Shown here: positions 60,338-64,000 of the stretch, one piece after another
Position numbering within the stretch: the stretch's first letter is position 1
How the letters are laid out: each line of letters begins with the position of its first letter
NCBI RefSeq assembly: GCF_014639275.1
Contig: NZ_BMFW01000009.1
Span: 1 to 64,000, forward strand
From: Arthrobacter liuii
Lineage (GTDB): Bacteria; Actinomycetota; Actinomycetes; Actinomycetales; Micrococcaceae
DNA: 64,000 nt
Direction: 5' to 3'
Program-made: the position numbers and the translations under genes
Notes under the pieces: generated by a model
The model's input: the letters and a program-made list of their open reading frames with translations, nothing else
What the model was told of the DNA's origin: nothing
Databases searched by the model: none

Positions 60338-60945
60338 ACAGCACCCCGGCACTGCTCAACCGCATCCTGCTCACCGTGCTCGGCCTGATCTTGCTGGCGA
60401 CGGGGGTTCTGCTGGTGCTGTTGGCAACGGTGCCTGCCATGGGATCGTGGTGGCACTCCTGGTCCGCCGGGGTATGGGGTGGGATCAACCGGCTCTTCGA
60501 CGCCACCCGGTTCCCCGGCCGGCCCGAAAGCTGGCTGTGGATCGTAGTGGCCCTTGCGTTGCTGGCACTGATGGGGCTCATGGTTGCCTGGATCGCCCAG
60601 CAGGGAAAGGGCCGGTCAAACTTCTTGGCCGCCGAATACGATCCCGGGAATACTCCGGGCGACGTCCAAATTGGCGGCGGGGTCGCAGAGCAGGCGCTCA
60701 GGCATGCCCTTGAGGGACGGCCGGACCTTGCCGGTGCCACCGTAACCACCTATGGCGTGAAAGGATCACCGGCGTTGAAGGTGCGTCTCCTGCCGCGCCA
60801 GGGTGTGGCACCGCACCTGCTCGCAGCCGAGGTCTCGGGACTCCTGGACGCCCTGGAAGCCGTGGTGGGCAAGCAGATACCGGTCCTTATCCACATCGGG
60901 GCCGGCGCGCGGACGCGCTTTAGCCGTGCGGAACGCGTTCGCTGA
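60334..60945 (+). CDS. AmaP-like alkaline shock membrane anchor protein
   Basis: This 203-residue protein has two membrane helices (about 5-30 and 62-85) separated by a short extracytoplasmic loop rich in Trp (Gly-Ser-Trp-Trp-His-Ser-Trp). A cytoplasmic domain follows with Val-Gln-Ile-Gly-Gly-Gly-Val-Ala-Glu-Gln-Ala-Leu and Ile-Pro-Val-Leu-Ile-His-Ile-Gly-Ala-Gly-Ala, the pattern of AmaP, which anchors Asp23 near the membrane. It is the last gene of the five-gene operon and is convergent with the GH13 gene. Confidence 0.82.
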   Translation: MNSTPALLNRILLTVLGLILLATGVLLVLLATVPAMGSWWHSWSAGVWGGINRLFDATRFPGRPESWLWIVVALALLALMGLMVAWIAQQGKGRSNFLAAEYDPGNTPGDVQIGGGVAEQALRHALEGRPDLAGATVTTYGVKGSPALKVRLLPRQGVAPHLLAAEVSGLLDALEAVVGKQIPVLIHIGAGARTRFSRAERVR

Positions 60946-60975
60946 ACTCTTCTGCAGCCGCTGCTCCCTTTGCGG

Positions 60976-62784
60976 CTACTGGACCCGTTGGAGATAGACA
61001 GTGCAGTCCACGGGAACTTCCCGCATTGCTGCCCGGTCTTCGGCGGGTTCGGGTCCGCTGGACAGCGCAACGGCATAGCCGTCGGGCACGGGGGCGGAGG
61101 CGAAGCCCATGTTGGACACCACCACCACATCTCCGTTCCGGAACGCCAGCAGCCCGCTGTCAGGCTCGTGTTCGTCAGTCCACTCCACGGTGCCGCTGCC
61201 CAGCTGCTGGCTTGACCTGAAGGCAAGGGCCGCCCGGTACAACTCCAGTGTGGAGCCTTCCTCTCCGTCCTGCTGGTCTGCGGCCAGGGGGCCGAAACTT
61301 CCCGGCTGGGGCAGCCAGGGCCCGGAAGCGTCCGCGGAAAGTGTCCCAGAGAAGCCAAAACCGGGCTGGTCCCCGGCCCACGGAAGGGGGACGCGGCAGC
61401 CGTCACGGCCGATTTCGGCGCCCTGCGTCCGGAAGAACGTTGGGTCCTGCCTGGCAGCGTCGGGAAGTGTCGTGTGTTCCGGAAGCCCCAGCTCCTCGCC
61501 CTGGTAAAGGTAGGCCGAGCCCGGCAGCGCCAGGGCAACCAGCGTCGCGGCACGTGCCCGGGCAAGGCCCAGGGCCGCGTCGGGCTGTTCGTCTTGGGCG
61601 CCAATGCCTTTGGGGAAAGTGGTGGGGTCCTTGAGCCCGAACCGGGTGGCGTGCCGCACGGTGTCGTGGTTGCTGAGCACCCAGGTACACGGAGCCCCCA
61701 CGGATGCTGCCGCTGCCAGGGATGCGTCGATGGCTTCTGCCATGCGCTCGGCATCCCATCCGGCCAGCAGGAAATCGAAGTTGAAGGCCTGCTGCATTTC
61801 ATCTGGCCGGACGTACCGGGCCAGGCGCTCGGCAGGTTCCACCCAGGCCTCAGCCACCATCATCCGGTCCCCGCCATATTCGGCCAGGACCCGGTTCCAG
61901 TCCCGGTAGATGGCATGAACCCCATCCTGGTCGAAGAAGGGGGACGGCGGATACATCGGGGACACCGCCCTGTGCGGTTCCTGGGCATCAGTGTGGGCAT
62001 GGGGAGCATCACCCGGCAGGTGGCTCTCCAGCCGCGGAGCGGAGGTTCCTTCCACCATGGCTGCCACGCCCTCCCAGTCCGGAAGTCCTGCCTCCTTAAC
62101 CAGGCCGTGGGCAACGTCCACCCGGAAACCGTCCGCGCCACGGTCCAGCCAGAAGCGCAATACCGAGCGCATTTCCTCCTGCACTTCCGGGTTTTCCCAG
62201 TTCAGGTCAGGCTGCTTGGTGTCGAAGAGGTGCAGGTACCACTGGCCCGGCGACCCGTCGGCGTCGGTTAACCGGCTCCAGGCAGGGCCGCCGAAAACAG
62301 ATTTCCAGTTATTGGGGGCGCGTTTGCCGTCCCCGGATCCCGGTACCTCGTCCTTGCCATCCCGGAACATGTACCGGTTGCGTTCCGGGCTTCCCGGGGC
62401 CGCCGCGAGGGCCTCCCGGAACCACACGTGTTCGTCCGATGTGTGGTTGGGAACCAGGTCCACGATGACCTTCAGGCCGCGGCGGTGAGCTTCCTGCAAC
62501 ATGGCATCGAAGTCGGCCAGGGACCCAAAAAGCGGGTCCACTTGCCGGTAGTCTGCTACATCGTAGCCGCCGTCGGCCTGCGGCGACTTGTAGAATGGGG
62601 ACAGCCAGATGGCGTCCACTCCCAGCCCCGCAAGATAGGGGAGCCGGTCAAGGACACCGCGGATGTCGCCCATCCCATCGCCGTTGCCGTCGGCAAAGGA
62701 CCGGGGATAGATCTGGTAGACGACGGCGTCCGTCCACCAGGCATAGGGCATTTGGCGGGGCTCCGGAACGGTTGGGTCGGGCAT
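60976..62784 (-). CDS. GH13 alpha-glucosidase (oligo-1,6-glucosidase group)
   Basis: This 602-residue glycoside hydrolase family 13 protein begins Trp-Thr-Asp-Ala-Val-Val-Tyr-Gln-Ile-Tyr-Pro-Arg-Ser-Phe (about 18-31). Conserved regions are Asp-Leu-Val-Pro-Asn-His-Thr-Ser (about 113-120), the nucleophile Asp in Gly-Phe-Arg-Val-Asp-Val-Ala (about 218), acid/base Glu in Val-Ala-Glu-Ala-Trp-Val-Glu (about 310), and Asn-His-Asp (about 370). It hydrolyses alpha-glucosides such as maltose, isomaltose, sucrose or trehalose analogues; the exact linkage is uncertain. It has no signal peptide, so it acts on imported sugars. It is divergent from a sugar-binding lipoprotein gene, with a LacI-type operator between. 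Confidence 0.92.
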   Translation of the reverse strand: MPDPTVPEPRQMPYAWWTDAVVYQIYPRSFADGNGDGMGDIRGVLDRLPYLAGLGVDAIWLSPFYKSPQADGGYDVADYRQVDPLFGSLADFDAMLQEAHRRGLKVIVDLVPNHTSDEHVWFREALAAAPGSPERNRYMFRDGKDEVPGSGDGKRAPNNWKSVFGGPAWSRLTDADGSPGQWYLHLFDTKQPDLNWENPEVQEEMRSVLRFWLDRGADGFRVDVAHGLVKEAGLPDWEGVAAMVEGTSAPRLESHLPGDAPHAHTDAQEPHRAVSPMYPPSPFFDQDGVHAIYRDWNRVLAEYGGDRMMVAEAWVEPAERLARYVRPDEMQQAFNFDFLLAGWDAERMAEAIDASLAAAASVGAPCTWVLSNHDTVRHATRFGLKDPTTFPKGIGAQDEQPDAALGLARARAATLVALALPGSAYLYQGEELGLPEHTTLPDAARQDPTFFRTQGAEIGRDGCRVPLPWAGDQPGFGFSGTLSADASGPWLPQPGSFGPLAADQQDGEEGSTLELYRAALAFRSSQQLGSGTVEWTDEHEPDSGLLAFRNGDVVVVSNMGFASAPVPDGYAVALSSGPEPAEDRAAMREVPVDCTVYLQRVQ

Positions 62785-62810
62785 TTGGTTCCCCTCTGAT
62801 AACTTTTTGA

Positions 62811-62824
62811 TGTAAACGCTTGCA
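62811..62824. promoter_or_regulatory. LacI-family operator between GH13 and sugar-binding genes
   Basis: TGTAAACGCTTGCA matches TGNAANCGNTTNCA, the typical LacI/CcpA-type operator with a central CG. It lies 27 bases upstream of the GH13 start and 101 bases before the binding-protein start. No LacI regulator gene is in the window. Confidence 0.7.
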
Positions 62825-62924
62825 TTCTCGACAGCAACGTTACTAGTGTGATGGTCACCACATCAACCTCACCTAGCAAACGCACTGTCGACTTACTTGT
62901 CACTCAGCGAGGAGCTTCAAGCTA

Positions 62925-64000
62925 ATGAAAACCCCGAGATTCCTGCTTCCGGCTGCTACCGCCGGCATTCTGGCCCTGACGTTGTCCGCCTGCGGTGGCG
63001 GAGGTGGAGGTGGCACCACGGGCGGCGGAGGCAGCGACGCCGATCAAAACCTTGACGCCCGCGGCCCCATCACGTTCGTCCAGGGCAAGGACAACAACAA
63101 TGTGATCCGCCCCCTCATCGATAAGTGGAATGCGGCTCACAAGGATGAGCAGGTCACCTTCAAGGAGCAGACCGACCAGGCAGACCAGCAGCACGATGAC
63201 CTGGTCCAGCACTTCCAGGCCAAGCAGTCCGACTACGACGTGACCGACGTGGACGTCGTTTGGACGGCAGAGTTTGCCGCCAAGGGGTGGCTGCAGCCGC
63301 TGAAGGACAAGATGGCGGTTGACACGGGTGCCATGCTCCCGGCCACAGTGAACAGTGCCACCTATAAAGGCACTCTGTACGCCGCACCGCGCACTTCCGA
63401 TGGCGGTATCCTCTTCTACCGCAAGGACCTGGTTCCCAACGCGCCCAAGACCTGGGACGAGATGATGGGCATGTGCTCCGTCGCCAAAGCCAACAACATC
63501 GGCTGCTACGCGGGACAGTTCAGCAAGTACGAGGGCCTGACTGTCAATGCTTCCGAAGCCATCAACTCCGCCGGCGGCTCAGTCCTTGACAAGGACGGCA
63601 AGCCCAGCCTGAACACCCCAGAGGCAAAGGCGGGCCTGGGTAACCTGGCCACGGCCTACTCGAATGGCAACATTCCCAAGGAAGCAATCACCTACAAGGA
63701 AGAGGACAGCCGCCAGGCGTTCCAGAGCGGCAAGCTCCTGTTCCTGCGCAACTGGCCCTACGTCTACAGCCTCATGAGCACTGAAGGTTCGTCGGCTGTG
63801 AAGGACAAGTTTGGCATGGCTGCCCTTCCGGGCAAGGACGGCCCCGGTGCCTCGTCCCTGGGCGGCCACAACACCGCAATCAGTGTCTACTCCAAGCACA
63901 AGGCCACCGCCCTGGATTTCGTGAAGTTCCTGACCTCCGCCGAGAGTGAGAAGTTCTACGCTACGCAGGGCTCGCTGGCTCCGGTCCTTGGATCGCTGTA
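62925..64000 (+). CDS. Sugar ABC transporter substrate-binding lipoprotein (cut by window end)
   Basis: The first 358 residues of an extracellular solute-binding protein family 1 (MalE/ThuE-like) are visible. The lipobox Leu-Ser-Ala-Cys lies near residues 21-24, followed by a Gly-rich linker. Characteristic segments are Thr-Asp-Val-Asp-Val-Val-Trp-Thr-Ala-Glu-Phe (about 107-117), Gly-Gly-Ile-Leu-Phe-Tyr-Arg-Lys-Asp-Leu (about 159-168) and Arg-Asn-Trp-Pro-Tyr (about 275). The gene runs past the window end. With the divergent GH13 alpha-glucosidase and LacI operator, it is probably the first gene of an alpha-glucoside or trehalose/maltose importer. Confidence 0.93.
   Translation, partial: MKTPRFLLPAATAGILALTLSACGGGGGGGTTGGGGSDADQNLDARGPITFVQGKDNNNVIRPLIDKWNAAHKDEQVTFKEQTDQADQQHDDLVQHFQAKQSDYDVTDVDVVWTAEFAAKGWLQPLKDKMAVDTGAMLPATVNSATYKGTLYAAPRTSDGGILFYRKDLVPNAPKTWDEMMGMCSVAKANNIGCYAGQFSKYEGLTVNASEAINSAGGSVLDKDGKPSLNTPEAKAGLGNLATAYSNGNIPKEAITYKEEDSRQAFQSGKLLFLRNWPYVYSLMSTEGSSAVKDKFGMAALPGKDGPGASSLGGHNTAISVYSKHKATALDFVKFLTSAESEKFYATQGSLAPVLGSL

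Overview
The window is high-GC DNA with strong GC bias at third codon positions, actinobacterial-type small proteins (DUF3618, Holin-X, DUF6286, Asp23/AmaP operon), many 4-bp start/stop overlaps and an actinobacterial-style histidine ammonia-lyase. It most resembles a chromosome segment from the Arthrobacter/Pseudarthrobacter group (Micrococcaceae). That placement is inferred from gene content; no rRNA is present. I see no insertion sequence, prophage, CRISPR array or rRNA operon.

Layout. 1-2.6 kb: a stress/envelope operon (DUF3618, holin-like, LEA-like membrane protein) behind a SigB/SigF-type promoter, and a membrane-anchored coiled-coil protein. 2.6-4.8 kb: an NAD-dependent epimerase and a SigB/F-type sigma factor. 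4.9-14.9 kb: a tightly coupled nine-gene operon for heptose-nucleotide synthesis and transfer (gmhB, GT9, two further glycosyltransferases, gmhA, an hldE-like gene, SDR, aldehyde dehydrogenase, a second hldE). This is the most unusual locus here, because such pathways are best known from Gram-negative LPS. 14.9-21 kb: a spermidine-synthase-like protein, a LysR/MHS-transporter/3-hydroxybutyrate dehydrogenase group, and an HxlR/NmrA-like reductase pair. 21-27.3 kb: an SsuABC-like importer, an IclR regulator, a class III CoA-transferase and HMG-CoA lyase, which together look like an organic-acid catabolic locus. 27.7-32 kb: an IclR regulator with hutU and hutH. A shared palindrome-like site also lies upstream of hutG at 40.9 kb, so the hut genes look like a dispersed regulon. 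33-40 kb: an FAH-family enzyme and a tripartite tricarboxylate transporter operon (tctCBA plus a universal stress protein), divergent from a CitA/CitB-type two-component system. 41-46.8 kb: Na+/H+ antiporter, purine permease, CopC, a flavoprotein-like gene and a tandem Usp. 46.8-54.4 kb: a large PEP-utilising, rifampin-phosphotransferase-like protein, a LolA/RseB-like exported protein, an ABC exporter and a NlpC/P60 cell-wall hydrolase. 54.5-58 kb: CDF metal exporter, metallopeptidase, EamA transporter and PHP phosphoesterase. 58.2-58.6 kb: tRNA-Glu, -Asp and -Phe. 58.7-60.9 kb: a five-gene Asp23/AmaP envelope-stress operon. 61-64 kb: a GH13 alpha-glucosidase divergent from a sugar-binding lipoprotein (cut by the window end), sharing a LacI-type operator.

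The overall theme is a soil heterotroph: regulated uptake and catabolism of organic acids, histidine and alpha-glucosides, plus envelope and stress functions. The best candidate for an incompletely described system is the heptose operon with its paired HldE proteins and embedded SDR/ALDH. The palindromic elements at 27.5 and 30.4 kb and the proposed hut operator set come next.
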